Positions 22,405 to 33,844 of a DNA stretch of 64,000 bases are shown piece by piece. The DNA comes from Cryptomeria japonica. Lineage: Eukaryota > Streptophyta > Pinopsida > Cupressales > Cupressaceae. The notes beneath the pieces were generated by a model. It saw only the letters and a program-made list of their open reading frames with translations, did no database searches and was not told where the DNA came from. A program made the translations under genes and the position numbers. Each line of letters opens with the position of its first letter. The first letter of the stretch is position 1. The DNA lies in the NCBI RefSeq assembly GCF_030272615.1, contig NC_081412.1, positions 27,102,001 to 27,166,000 on the forward strand, written 5' to 3'.

Positions 22405-24791
22405 ATGCCTTCACGACGACCGGAGCATCCCATGAGGATTGAGATCCTGCGACAGGCCGTGATCGACGACGAGCCATTGGATGAGGTGAGTTGACTGAAT
22501 GTTGACTTTTGATTTTCTGCATTTGACTTTCTGTGATCGTTTGCGGGCCCTGGAATCTGACCGTGGGTCCCACACAGGGCGCCATGGTCCCTGACAGGGC
22601 ACGGCGAGAGATACCAGGGTTAGCATACGATGTTCGACAGTTTGCATGAATGATTTTGATGATTAAGTACTGATTATAGTTATGTTTTTGTGTTGCAGGG
22701 TCTCCCATACATGAGAGAGCATACGGCGGGGCAGATTCTTTGCAGTTTGCGAGATTAGATTCCCCGGCTGACTCAGGCAGAGAGAGACACATTGTCGATT
22801 GTGGGTTTATGGTCTATGATTCTTATGCCAGCCATTCGATTTCATCCCGCGATGCTGATGGCACTCATGGAGCGATGGGATCCTGACACATGCACGTTCC
22901 AGCTTCCAGTAGGGGAGATGACGGTGACACTTGAGGATGTGTACCGCATTCTTCGCCTACCGATCAGAGGAGCTACCGTGACATATGCGACCGATGGGTC
23001 AGTAGAGGATCATCAGAGGGAGCAGGTATATTGCATAGGGAGAGTCATGCCGAGTGAGACGAGAGGTTGTATCATGGTCAGCTGGCTCTTACATCCTACA
23101 GGAGAGGTGCCCCTCATGAGATGACTTATGATAGCCATCATTGCACTAGCTGTCTACCCTAATGGGCGAGGTATGCACATGCATGGGGGTCTCACATGGT
23201 GCATTAGGGCTATGGAGAGACACAGGAGAGTATATGCCTGGGGTCGGAGTATGCTTGCACATCTCTATCATGACCTCGAGGAGTATGTTTTCGGACAGGG
23301 TTGCAGTTTGATGACATGCACACTTCTGCAGGTATGGATATTTGAGCACTTTACATGCACCAGGCCTGTCGGCTATCCGATGAGTGCGGCTAGTGAGCGA
23401 CCTAGGGTATTTTCTTATCCACTTACCAACGAGTGGAGATTTGGAGATCTATTGTATTGGAGAGTGACATTTGACAGATTGACAGTTGAGGTGACTGTGT
23501 GGAGACCATATCTGCGGATGCACAGATGGGATGGGATGGAGAGACAGTTAGCATGCTTACAGAGGAACCGCCTACTGAGAGGGCGATATCCACACATCAT
23601 AGTCCCATTCTACTTTGACCGAGTACGGAGGCAGTTTGGACTAGAGCAGTGTGTTCTAGCCGATGTACCCATCTACACTCGACACTCACGAGTCCTTCCC
23701 AGACCCAGAGTAGTAGCGAGACCTATGATAGATGATATCGAGATCACAGATATAGAGGGGTCCGACCAGGATGTGGTCACTGATTATGCTGCAGATCTCG
23801 GGGCACAGCGCAGGTATCTCTCATGGTTTATGAGATCATACCCAGGGCCTATCTTTCCACCAGATCATCCGACGGGCCATCCAGGCCTATGGAGACATGG
23901 AGACCGAGATGAGGATCAGGGATCCAGGTCGGAGGAGGGAGAGGGTCATGAGGAGGCAGGAGATCCTGATCCACCCACAGGGAATCAGCCTAGTGCCGAG
24001 GAGGAGGAGGATGATGACACAGATATAGATGAGGAGAACGAGGATGCAGGTGAGGATGCGGACGAGGATGAGGATAGAGATGATGAGGAGGGGTCAGATG
24101 CCGCTCCCCACCATTTAGGAGATGATACCATAGCCCTGGATCCTCCTCTTATTCCCCAAAAGGGGGAACATGAGGCGATACGGAGACCTGTTTCTAGTAC
24201 GGGCCAGCCTACACCCATCGTGCACAGATTATTCGAGCATGGGGAGCCTAGTAGTTCCCAGTCACAGATGCTACCATATCATGATCCCTACTGGCGTGAG
24301 GGAGATCCAGGTATAGTAAGTTTAAATTGATTGATTGATGTTTTGATGATATAAAATGGTACTAATACATGATCTATTCTACTGCTACAGCTAATGTGTA
24401 GGAGTGGCGTTCTCTGATCCAGCAAGCAGTGACAGATATCTCCACGACGGCGCAGATCCCTAGTTCCTCACAGGTTGCTTATAGACCTCAAGGGAACGTG
24501 GGTTGGCATGATGATTTATTTTCTCCATTCTGAGTACAGGTAGAGATATGGAGGGAGAGAGAGCGAGCTATATCAGAGGACCTTCAACAGGCACAGTGTG
24601 ATCTAGCAGTAGCTCAGGCCGAGGCTACCTCGTATCGCGCGATCCTTATGGATAGGGATCATAGGAGTTCCTCTCAGAGCCATTCACGATCTATATCACG
24701 GTATACCCCTATGGGTCCACCTGCACGGCCGGATCAGGAGGGAGCTTCTAGTCGTCACTCTCCAGCCACCAGCCCTAGGGATAGGAGATAA
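22405..24791 (+). pseudogene. Plant mobile domain (PMD) protein gene, antisense to the retrotransposon
   Basis: Translated pieces match the plant mobile domain family (MAIN/MAIL1-like and its retrotransposon relatives): the MERWDPDTCTFQLPVGEMTV block followed by TLEDVYRILRLPIRG. Exon 1 (22405-22485, MPSRRPEHPMRI start) has donor GTGAGT; exon 2 starts at 22699 after TTGCAG. The frame then runs to 24310 with in-frame stops TAG at 22756 and TGA at 23122-23124. Donor GTATAG at 24311 and acceptor CTACAG at 24390 lead to a further exon with TAG four codons in. A third intron (24472-24539) would join a Gln/Ala-rich coiled-coil-like part and a Ser/Arg-rich tail ending at TAA 24789-24791. Around residues 350-400 there is a Glu/Asp run. 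Host PMD proteins act in the nucleus on gene and transposon silencing; a role for this copy is unproven. It is broken by at least three stops. Confidence 0.8.
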
Positions 24792-24851
24792 TCTTATGAT
24801 GTAGGGTAGGTCATATTTTGGATGTGTAGTGACCTACCTTTGTATATTGAT

Positions 24852-24852
<1 letters not shown>

Positions 24853-24914
<62 letters not shown>

Positions 24915-24916
24915 CA
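24853..24916. repeat. (CA)n(TA)n microsatellite
   Basis: About 25 CA units then a short TA run, directly after the PMD gene. Confidence 0.95.
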
Positions 24917-25435
24917 TGCTTCTTTGTCTCAGACGTGTTATCTTTAATGTCTAAAAACAATGGGTATTTTGATTAAAGTTAATACATTTGGTAGATGTAC
25001 ATGTATGTTCTGAATTTAATTTCCATGTGATTGATTTCTCAATGCTCCATGATTAAATTGATACATGTGTGACTTGATTAAAATATTTAATCAAGTACTA
25101 CATTGATGATAGGGAAGAAAAATATGTGTTAAGCCTAGGAATCATATAACTAATGTGATTTAATTTGAATTTAAACACAACATGACATGATTCAACTTAA
25201 CACATAAAGATATTGTATAATATGCCAACATAATGAAAAATGTAAATCTTTTGCAATTTACATAAAATGAATTCAAGACAAACCATAAGGTAAAGAAATA
25301 CGCTTGTCAGGAATGAAGCAATATAGATTAAACAAAGCATCATTTAATTCCACTTGCTCTAACAAAGATATGCTAACATATTATCCAATCTTGAAGAAGT
25401 GAGAAAGGAAATAGATGAATGATAGGAATGAGGAA
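24917..25435. other. Spacer between PMD gene and pol
   Basis: AT-rich internal sequence of the LTR element. The convergent PMD and pol genes end on either side. No terminator or coding signal is recognised. Confidence 0.6.
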
Positions 25436-28400
25436 TTAAGCATAGTATCTACGCAAGTGCATAGCGTTTATAGGGTCTTTAAGAGACGTACCATCTACAC
25501 CCGCTATTTTGTAAGCACCTGATCCATAATCTTCAATAACGATATACGGTCCAAGCCAATTAGGACTAAATTTTCCCTTTTCTTCAGGTAAGGCATTCAC
25601 ATTGCGTTGATTCTCATAGAGCACTAAGTCACCCACTGAGAAGGAACGTTGAATGACCTTATCATTATAGCTTCGTTGTAGAGTTTTGTGATATGCTTGA
25701 ATATGCTCAAGAGCATTTATACGCTGTTCATCAAGCATCTCAAGCTGTTGAAGTTTTTGTTCTCTGTAAGCGTCATCATCTACTATACCTTTGAGAGAAA
25801 CTCTAAGTGACGGAATCTCTAATTCTAAAGGCATAATAGCATCAGCACCATAAACAAGATTATAAGGTGTAGTTCCGGTAGCAATTCGTACACTCGTTCG
25901 GTAGGCCCAAAGAGCATAGATTAGCTGAGTACTCCAATCCTTACCATGCTTATTCACAGTTTTACGAAGAATTTGTTCAATTATCTTATTGGATGATTCG
26001 GCTTGACCATTTGATTGAGGATAGTATGGTGTAGAAAATCGATGTTTTATATGATACTTCTCAAGGAATTTCTTCACGTCCTTGTTCTTAAATGATGTCC
26101 CATTATCAAAGATTATAGTGGAAGGTATCCCAAATCGAGAAATAATATTTTCTAGAAGAAATCGACAAATCACTTCAGCAGTAGTGGAGCGAAGGGGAAC
26201 GGCTTCTACCCACTTTGTAAAGTAATCTGTTGCGGTTATAATGAAAGTATGTCCTTGAGATGAAGGAGGGGAGATTTTACCAATAAGATCCAGCCCCCAT
26301 GCAGAGAAAGGCCAAGAAGCTACATGAGAACGAAGTTCTTGGGTAGGAGCATGAATCAAATTGTTGTGTTGTTGACATTGATGACATTTTTTAACAAATG
26401 AAAAAGAATCCTGCTGCATAGTTTGCCAATAATATCCCATGCGAAGCAATCTTTGAACCAAGGATTTGCCTCCAAAATGCCCCCCACAGGCACCTGAATG
26501 TGCCTCTTCAAGAGCAATAGGGATTTTTGATTTATTAAGACAACGAAGGAGAAGACCGTTATAACCCCTTCGGTATAGAATATTAGAAAGAATGATATAT
26601 CTAGCGGACAACTTGCAAACTCTAGCCCTAGTGTTCCTATTAGTGGAATCAGGAAAGGTACCATCAGTCAAGTATCTTACGATATGCGAATACCATTCAT
26701 CTCAGTCTATAAAGTCACAACATGTCACCAAGCTAGAATCATCTACAATAGCTGGAGAAATAAGGTTGTGAATAACAAATTTAAGATCAACCATAGGGTC
26801 CTCTAAAGATACCAAAGAAGCCACACATGCCATTGCGTCCGCATGTCGATTATCTTTTCGAGGAATAGGTTCCATGGTGTAAGAATCAAATTTTTGTAAC
26901 AAAGAGATAGCAAGGTCTTTATATTGTGATAATTTGTCTTGTTTCGCTTGATATAGTCCTGTTACTTGTCTTATAATCAGTTGAGAATCTCCAAAAATAT
27001 GTACGTGTTTTATATTCAAAGCTAAGGTTGCCTTTATTCCTGCTATAAGATCCTCATACTCAACAATGTTATTGGTACATAGGAAATTGAGACGATAAGA
27101 TAAGGGAATAGACTTCTTTGTAGGAGAAATCAGAACAACACCTGCCCCCGATCACGTACGACACTTAGAGCCATCAAAGTATAACTCCCAAGTTTCATCT
27201 TTCTCCGTACAAAGGATGAAGTCGTCAGGAAAACACTCAGGGTTAGGGAAGGAGAAAGGTGAAGGGGCCTCAGCTAGGTGATCGGTCAACGCTTGCCCTT
27301 TAATTGCTCTTTGTGAAACAAATTTAAGGTCAAATTCAGTTAACATCATAACCCACTTAGCTAAGCGTCCTGATAAATCGGTTTTAGAGAAAAGATGCTT
27401 CAAAGTATCAAACTTTACCATGACGTGGACTTCTGAATTTAAGAGATAATGTCTCAATTTCTGAGTCGCAAACACCAAGGCCAAGCATTGTCTTTCTATC
27501 ACAGAATATCGGGTCTCATAATCGAGTAAGGTACGACTTATATAATAAACCGAACACTCCTTACCGTCTTTATCATGTTGTGCCAATAATGCTGCAAGAG
27601 CATGAGAGGAAGCAGCTGTATAAAGAAGGAAGCGTTGAGAAGGTTTGGCCGGTCGAAGGATCGGAGGATTAGCCAGATACATTTTTAAATCTTCAAATGC
27701 TTGCTGACAATCTTCATTCCATTGAAAAGTGATATTCTTTTTGAGAAGCTGAGTAAAAGGAAAAGTGCGATCCGCAAGTTGAGATACAAACCTACAAATA
27801 GCTTGAATCTTTCCTTGTAAGCTTTTGAGTTGAGACACATTTCGAGGAGGTGGCATGTTGACAATAGCATCTATTTTCTTAGTATCCACCTCAATCCCAC
27901 GATGCGAAACTATGAATCCTAATAGTTTTCCACTATCCACACCAAAAACACATTTTCGGGGATTCAAGCGCATGTGATATTTACAAATTCTTTCAAAGAT
28001 TTGACGAAGGATTTTAATATGATCTATGCGGAGAATGGATTTGGCCAAAATATCATCAACATAGTCTTCTAAAATCTTATGCATATAATCATGAAAGATA
28101 AGGGTCATCGCTCGTTGATAAGTTGCACCGGCATTTTTAAGTCCAAAAGGCATCATTATCCAACAAAATGTACCCCAAGGAGTGGTGAAAGTAGTTTTGA
28201 ATTGATCTTGAGGGTTAATGTAAATTTGATTGTATCCTGAAAAACCATCCATGAAGGATAACAAGGCATGTCCTGCCGTAGAATCAACTATCATGTCAAT
28301 GTTTGGAAGAGGGAAATCATCTTTTAAAGAAGCCTTATTTAAATCTCGGAAATCGGTACACATTCTTATTTTATTATCTGGTTTAGCCACAACGACAATA

Positions 28401-30328
28401 TTTGAAATCCACGGGGAATAATCAATAGGGCGGATAAATCCAGCCTCCAATAACTTTTCAATCTCAGCCTTAACAAGCAAAGCCACCTTAGGATTCATTT
28501 TTCGAATTTTTTGTTTCACGGGCTTAGCATCAGGAACTAAGACAATGTTATGAGTAACAATCTTAGGATCTATACCGGGCATGTCAGAGTATGTCCAAGC
28601 AAAGATCTCGGGGAATTCATGCAATAAATCTTCATATTGTTTTTGTTCCTCTTCATCCAAACATTTTCCAATTTTAATAACTTTTTCTTCATTGCAAGGA
28701 TCCATCTTAACATTAGTGGTGTCACTTATGAGAAGATTACTTTGTTGAGGAGTATCCTTTAACTGAAGGAATTCTTTCACAATCTCATCATTATCAATCT
28801 CTTTTCCAAAATAGGCTTCAGTGTTCAAACAATAAGGGAGTCCCCTATTGTGATGATAACGGGGAAGAGTATCATATGCTCCTAAAAACTCAGCTAAAGC
28901 ATCATCGGTAGGGAAAACATCAAAAGCACAAGCACACGAAGGATCCTCATCAATGTACTCAGGGTGTTGCATTGATAGAGATGTAGAAATAGCATTAACA
29001 CTAATACATGGTCTCTTAGAAGCTTTAGTACGCTTGCAAGGATTATAGCCAAGTCCAAAGGCATAATTGTGAAGATTATTCTCTAGAGGAACTTTTATCC
29101 CTTGTTCGTGAGCGCCACAACCATTTCCATGATACCCATGCTTAGCAAAAATGCGAAAACCACGACCATAATGATCAGCCATTTTAGAAAGAGAAGGTGG
29201 TTTTTCATAAGACAAAGAATCAAACTCTTCAGAATTAGAGGTGTGAGGAGAAGAAGTTTGAGAAGCGGCCACAAAATTATTGCTCATAGGCTCAAGTAAT
29301 GTTGATTGATTTTTAGCTTCTTCCTTCTTTTCAACTTTAAGCTCTCTCGAAGGAACCTTATATTCACCTACAAAGGTGGGATTAAAATCAAGGGATCCCC
29401 AATCGTCGTCTGCGAGAACCTTCTCAGGATCAAAATCCTTCTTATGTGTAGTTTCAAGTCGAGAAGAGTCTTCTTCAGGAGCTCTAGACTCATCCAAAGA
29501 ATTTTGATCATCAGAGAGCGACGATTCATCGATAGGTATCTTGTTTAAAGAGTCATCACTAGACGAGGACGACTTAGAAGAACCCCCTTTGGAAGTAGAT
29601 GTTTGTAAACAAGCTTGGAAATTAGTATCACCTATCAAGGTATATGTCTTATTGTTATAGATAAACTTAACTTGTCTGTGCAATGTAGAGGGGACAACTT
29701 GCATACTGTGAATCCAAGGTCTCCCTAATAACAAGTTGTATGTTAGATTTCCCAACATAACATGGATAGGAGTAGGCAAAGTAACAGGCCCCACTGTGAT
29801 GGGTAAGGTGATAGTACCTAATGAAGTTTTAGCCACATTATCAAAGCCTCGAATAGGACAAGAGTCCGGCTCAATTAGGGATGTATCCACATTCATCTTA
29901 TGCAAAAGATTAATGCTACACACATTAAGACCAGAGCCATTATCTACTAGTGTTCGTCTTATAGCAATGTCTTTCATGATAACCACAATCATCAAGGGAT
30001 CATATTGATGTTGAATTTCACTAGTAGGCAACTCATCTTGGGTAAACACAATTTGAGCTTTAGGATTCATCACAGAGTTAACCAAAGATGCTATATTACT
30101 AGATGTATTCGGTGGAGGAACATTCAAATCTTTCAAGGCATCTTGTAACATTCCATGATGAGCGGAAGAAGTTTGAATCAAATCCCAAAGGGATATCTTA
30201 GCAGGGGTCACTTTAAGTTGTTCTATGAGATCATATTCCTTACTAAGAACTTTTGAAATACGAGGAGCTTGCGGAAGAATTGGTTGAGGATTCGGAAGAG
30301 AAACTGGAATAACAGGAGGAGGACTAGG
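25436..30328 (-). pseudogene. Tat-type pol: protease, RT, RNase H x2, integrase
   Basis: A single minus-strand frame is readable from 30328 to the TAA at 25436, interrupted by TGA at 27152-27154 and 26702-26704. In order: an aspartic protease (VDNGSGLNVCS, then LLGRPWIHSM); a G-patch-like Gly-rich stretch (HYGRGFRIFAKHGYHGNG); reverse transcriptase with CTDFRDLNKA, MPFGLKNAGATYQ and the catalytic YVDDIL; the classical RNase H (YTAASSHALAALLA); a second RNase H beginning WELYFDGSK and continuing past the first stop to IFGDSQLIIRQV and KDNRHADAMA; an HHCC zinc-binding part (H..H..C..C around KKCHQCQQH); an integrase core with DLIGKI, FDNGTSFKN and YPQSNGQAESSNK (D, D, E). The protein ends with a beta-rich tail without chromodomain. 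Two stops split it, so it is defective unless suppressed. Family call is firm. Confidence 0.92.
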
Positions 30329-30982
30329 CTACCTATTATTTCTGGTATGATAAGTATGGGCAACCGCATGATAACTCTCTCTAGTTATTTGCTTGGCATA
30401 ACTATAAGGACTTATAGGTTTTCTTCCTTGCACAGTGATGATTGGTTTATTCAGAGTGCGAAAGGAATCATGATCATACCCTCCTTGGACAGTAAGGAGA
30501 GGTGATTTAGGACCTTGAAAGGTGGGAGAAGGATAAGCACCTTGGACTTCAAAGAGAGGCTTTTTATGCTCATTCAAGTTTATCATGTTAACCAATTTAG
30601 AAGTCTTGTTCTTGTTTAAAGATTTTGATAAAGCCACAAAGTCATCAAGAGCATCATCCAACAAAGTATGATCATAGCTATCAAAAGGTTTATCTTTTGG
30701 TTCGAAAGGAGATATCTCTTCATAGAGGGGATTGTTGAAAACAACCATGTTACTAGATTTAGTGGAAGAGTTGATAGGAATGTACCCTTGAGAGGAATCA
30801 TTCAACTTATCTTTCTTGTCACAACGAAATGGCATAGTAACAAGCTTTATGAGTTTTTGGTAAAATGAAGGTTTGGCATCCTTAGGATTCAAAAACTCAT
30901 CTAAAGCTTCATCTAATTCATCTTGGCTATACTCATAATAATCATCATAAGCATGAACATTTTGCAAATAAAAGTCTGACAT
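30329..30982 (-). CDS. Gag-position ORF without recognisable Gag domains
   Basis: 217 codons, starting at ATG 30980-30982 and ending at TAG 30329-30331, in the same frame as pol. It occupies the place of gag, but I see no Gag core and no CCHC zinc knuckle. The N-terminus is acidic (MSDFYLQNVHAYDDYYEYSQ then DELDEALDEFL), and a similar HTLLDDALDDFVAL occurs near residue 110. The C-terminal third has short repeats around FEVQGAYPSP, LTVQGGYDHD and ITVQGRKPIS. A usual Tat Gag is several hundred residues longer. The TAG may stand for a mutated CAG, in which case gag and pol were one ORF. Only about 180 bases separate its start from the 5' LTR. This is either an eroded Gag or a replacement. Confidence 0.65.
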   Translation of the reverse strand: MSDFYLQNVHAYDDYYEYSQDELDEALDEFLNPKDAKPSFYQKLIKLVTMPFRCDKKDKLNDSSQGYIPINSSTKSSNMVVFNNPLYEEISPFEPKDKPFDSYDHTLLDDALDDFVALSKSLNKNKTSKLVNMINLNEHKKPLFEVQGAYPSPTFQGPKSPLLTVQGGYDHDSFRTLNKPIITVQGRKPISPYSYAKQITRESYHAVAHTYHTRNNR

Positions 30983-31140
30983 TTTGAAATGAAAGTTGCA
31001 TGAAAATTAAACACACAATGCAAAGAAACACACTCTTTTTTTTTTTTTTTTTTTTTCTTTTTAATGAAAATGAAATGAAAACACACTAAATCTAGATCTA
31101 GATCTAACAAATGCAATGCAAGAAGAAGCAATGATAGTTC
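30983..31140 (-). other. Short leader with poly-A tract
   Basis: Between primer binding site and first ATG there are only about 160 bases, including a run of about 20 A on the coding strand (31034-31056) and a small AGATCT repeat (31089-31105). Confidence 0.7.
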
Positions 31141-31158
31141 ACGTCGGGTTCACCAAAA
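31141..31158 (-). other. Primer binding site candidate
   Basis: On the minus strand the LTR end ...CCCACACA is followed by TTT and then TGGTGAACCCGACGTGAAC. It starts with TGG as a site complementary to a tRNA 3' CCA does, and its position is right. I did not assign the tRNA species. Confidence 0.6.
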
Positions 31159-32818
31159 TGTGTGGGGGAAAAAGCGAGACTAGGTTATCATGCCCTAATC
31201 CTACCTTTTGACACACATTACGGAATACGAAAGAGCCTAGAGGTATCACACAATTGGCTACTTCTTTTTGTGAAAGAGAGAACCACAGGCTACCTATTAG
31301 GATTTCTATTCCTTTGTTGTATTTGAAAGGTAAGATTATGCAAGTTCAATTCCTAACCCTAAAATGCAAGTATGAGCTAACAACAAGATTGCAGAATTGA
31401 ACTTAAACAATGGAAAGCTGTAAACACAAGGATAAAACAAGAATGCAGATGCGTACCCAGAGTCAAAATTTGACTGAAAATGTTCGGGACGGGGGCGCGG
31501 GCGCCACTGTCCTGATTCTGTCCCGGAACTGCACCTGAAACTGCTGTTTTGCACTCTGGAAAACTGTCTGAAATGCTGTCTGTCAGGAGGACCAGGGCGC
31601 CCAGCGCCTCTATCCCAGGGACCAGGGCGCCCAGCACCCCTGTCCTAGCAGGACCAGGGCGCCCCACGCCCCTGTCCTGGTATTTTTCTCTGCAATTTGG
31701 TGTGGGGTGCTATCTCGACCCACTTTTCCCAGATCTGCAACCTGTGACGTCGTCCGAGTCCCGAAACCTGCACTTGTATCTGAAAAAGATGTTTGGGTGG
31801 CTATATAGGGTTTTGCCTTAGTCAAACCCTCACTTTGGTGATTTCCACCTCCACGAATAGCCAAGTTGTATTGTAAAAGTAATGTGTGTGCAGACCTTGT
31901 GTGTGTGCAAGATCTAAAATGCAAGTAAGCAAACTAGAGCAACCTAGAAAGTAAACCCTAATTGCTTGTAAATGATAATGTAAATTCTCTAAATCAAGAT
32001 GCAAAGTGATCTAAAGCATGAATAAATGATATATTGAAGCTTATGCAAAGACATGAAAACAACATGAAATCATACCCAACCCCCAAGGGAGAGGTACAAG
32101 CCAATCTTCAGTCGGTAATCTCCTATTGTTCTTCAATGTCTTCCAAGCCCTAAGTGGATGAATGGAATTGATAAATTCTTGATAGAGGGAGGTTGAAAGT
32201 TGTTGAAGTCTTCAAAGATCTTCCCTTTCACTGCATATGAGGTTCCTCAAAACAAAATTTGGATCCCTTCAAATGAAGAAAGAGAGCTCTTATGTATGAA
32301 ACCCTAGGTCGCAATTTCGTCTTTTGGCCGACCTAGAGATTGAATCTCCCACCAATTTCTTGGGGTTAAGCTTTATTTTATGATTGGATCGTGCTCCTAA
32401 AATTTCGGGAAAAATGTCCGGGACCATGTGCACTCCGGGCGCCATGGTCCCGACAACTTTTCACCAAATTTTCAGGGCCATCATATATGATGATTTTAGA
32501 GAGAATCCCGAAGTTACAGGTGATTTCAAGATCTTTTGACCCCCGAAATCAAGCCCCCAAGTTCAAAATAGGACTTAATTAGGGTTTTTGATTAGATGAT
32601 GTATTGGAGGAATAACATGAAAAGGGGCACACTTTTAATGAAAGGGCCTGACTTTATGATGTGAAGGATGATGAAATAGGACATTAGACCTAATTAATTT
32701 GATTAATTAAGTGCTAAAGGGGAAATGTAATGCAAAATGCAAACTGCGCCAAGGCGGGTGCTAAACTAGGTGTGAAATTGTACTGCTTTAGCAAGTGCGT
32801 ACAATTTACGACGCTACA
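31159..32818 (-). repeat. 5' LTR of the Tat element
   Basis: 1660 bp, nearly identical to 20165-21824. It is upstream of the coding region on the minus strand and so would drive element transcription. A TATA-like CTATATAG at 31801-31808 is placed sensibly for a promoter. Confidence 0.95.
31801..31808 (-). promoter_or_regulatory. Possible LTR TATA box
   Basis: CTATATAG reads the same on both strands and is conserved in both LTRs (20807-20814). Function is inferred from sequence and position only. Confidence 0.35.
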
Positions 32819-33844
32819 CCTTCCTATCAAGTTTGAATGATGGACGAATCGGATGAAAACCATTCTAAATGTGGAGACGTGTTTTGCAATTCTTTAGCAA
32901 AATACATGACAAATTAAATATTGTCTTCGTGGCACCAAAAAAAGAAAAAAATGAAGTTCTCATTAACATGTTGTTTTGAAGGAGAGCTTACCTTAATCAT
33001 GACTAGGCACTACCACAAGCATGTAGATGTGGGCCTTGGTGCCTTACATTTTATTTCGGCATTATATTACATCTTTGTCTTAGTTGTGGACCTCTGGTTT
33101 TTATGTATAATTTTGAGAGACATGAAGTATGTAGATTTTTCAATCTTATTGTTTACATAAATCGTCTATCGTCCTCCACACACTTATTGATTTCTTTCTC
33201 ATTTTTACATGGCTTTTGTACTCCAATCTACTTTACTTTCAATTGTTCAATCTATGTATCTAATAGTTTGTCATTGATGTAGTGTTTATCAAATTTTCAT
33301 AAACATGCTTATCCTATTTGTGTCAAAGATTGACTATTTAAGTTGTGATCCCAAAGACATCTAACACGCAAAGGGAAAATATACTTCAATGCTATTCAAA
33401 ATTAGCTCCAAGGGCATGCTAATGCACTCGCACTATTCTTTTGTCAATTTTAGGTGTTGGGAAGAATACTTAGTTGTTAATATTTATTTTATGGAAGGTA
33501 GATATGAGCACATTACAACATGCTCACATTATGTCTCAGTAGTTCAGTAAATGCAAAATGGACTAAAAAGTAGTTTTGACAATATTTTGATCTCCCATTT
33601 TTGTGCACATGCTAAAAATAATAATGTTGAATCAAATTTAAAAGTCTGATTTTAACTAAATTTTCTTTTTGTGATGTATGTGTATCAAATGAACTTGCCA
33701 ATATGGAGCAAGAAATGCACATCAAAGAATGCAATGTATATAATGATAGTCTAATCTTACCATGGATAACACCATGAAGTAATAGTTCCCTAAACCATCT
33801 TTTATTTTTCATTCATCATGTCTTTTGTGTTTTAATGATGTAAT

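Larger units (their letters stand above)
20165..32818 (-). mobile_element. Complete Ty3/gypsy LTR retrotransposon, Tat lineage, with antisense PMD gene
   Basis: A 12,654-bp element bounded by 1660-bp LTRs that begin TGTGTGG and end in TACA, with a 5-bp target duplication CCTTC on both sides (20160-20164, 32819-32823). The coding order on the minus strand is a short Gag-position ORF, protease, reverse transcriptase, RNase H, a second RNase H, then integrase with no chromodomain seen. That order with two RNase H domains is the hallmark of the plant Tat lineage. Between integrase and the 3' LTR (left) lies a plus-strand spliced PMD gene. The LTRs differ by scattered substitutions and single-base indels, so insertion is not extremely recent. 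The insertion splits segmental-duplication copy 2. Confidence 0.95.

Noticed and set aside
23985-24218. Ser-rich minus-strand frame opposite the PMD gene
   Set aside because: Antisense of the acidic Glu/Asp coding run of PMD.
27152-30331. Programmed stop-codon readthrough between gag and pol
   Set aside because: A single TAG in frame could suggest it, but two further TGA stops inside pol point to ordinary decay; not enough evidence.
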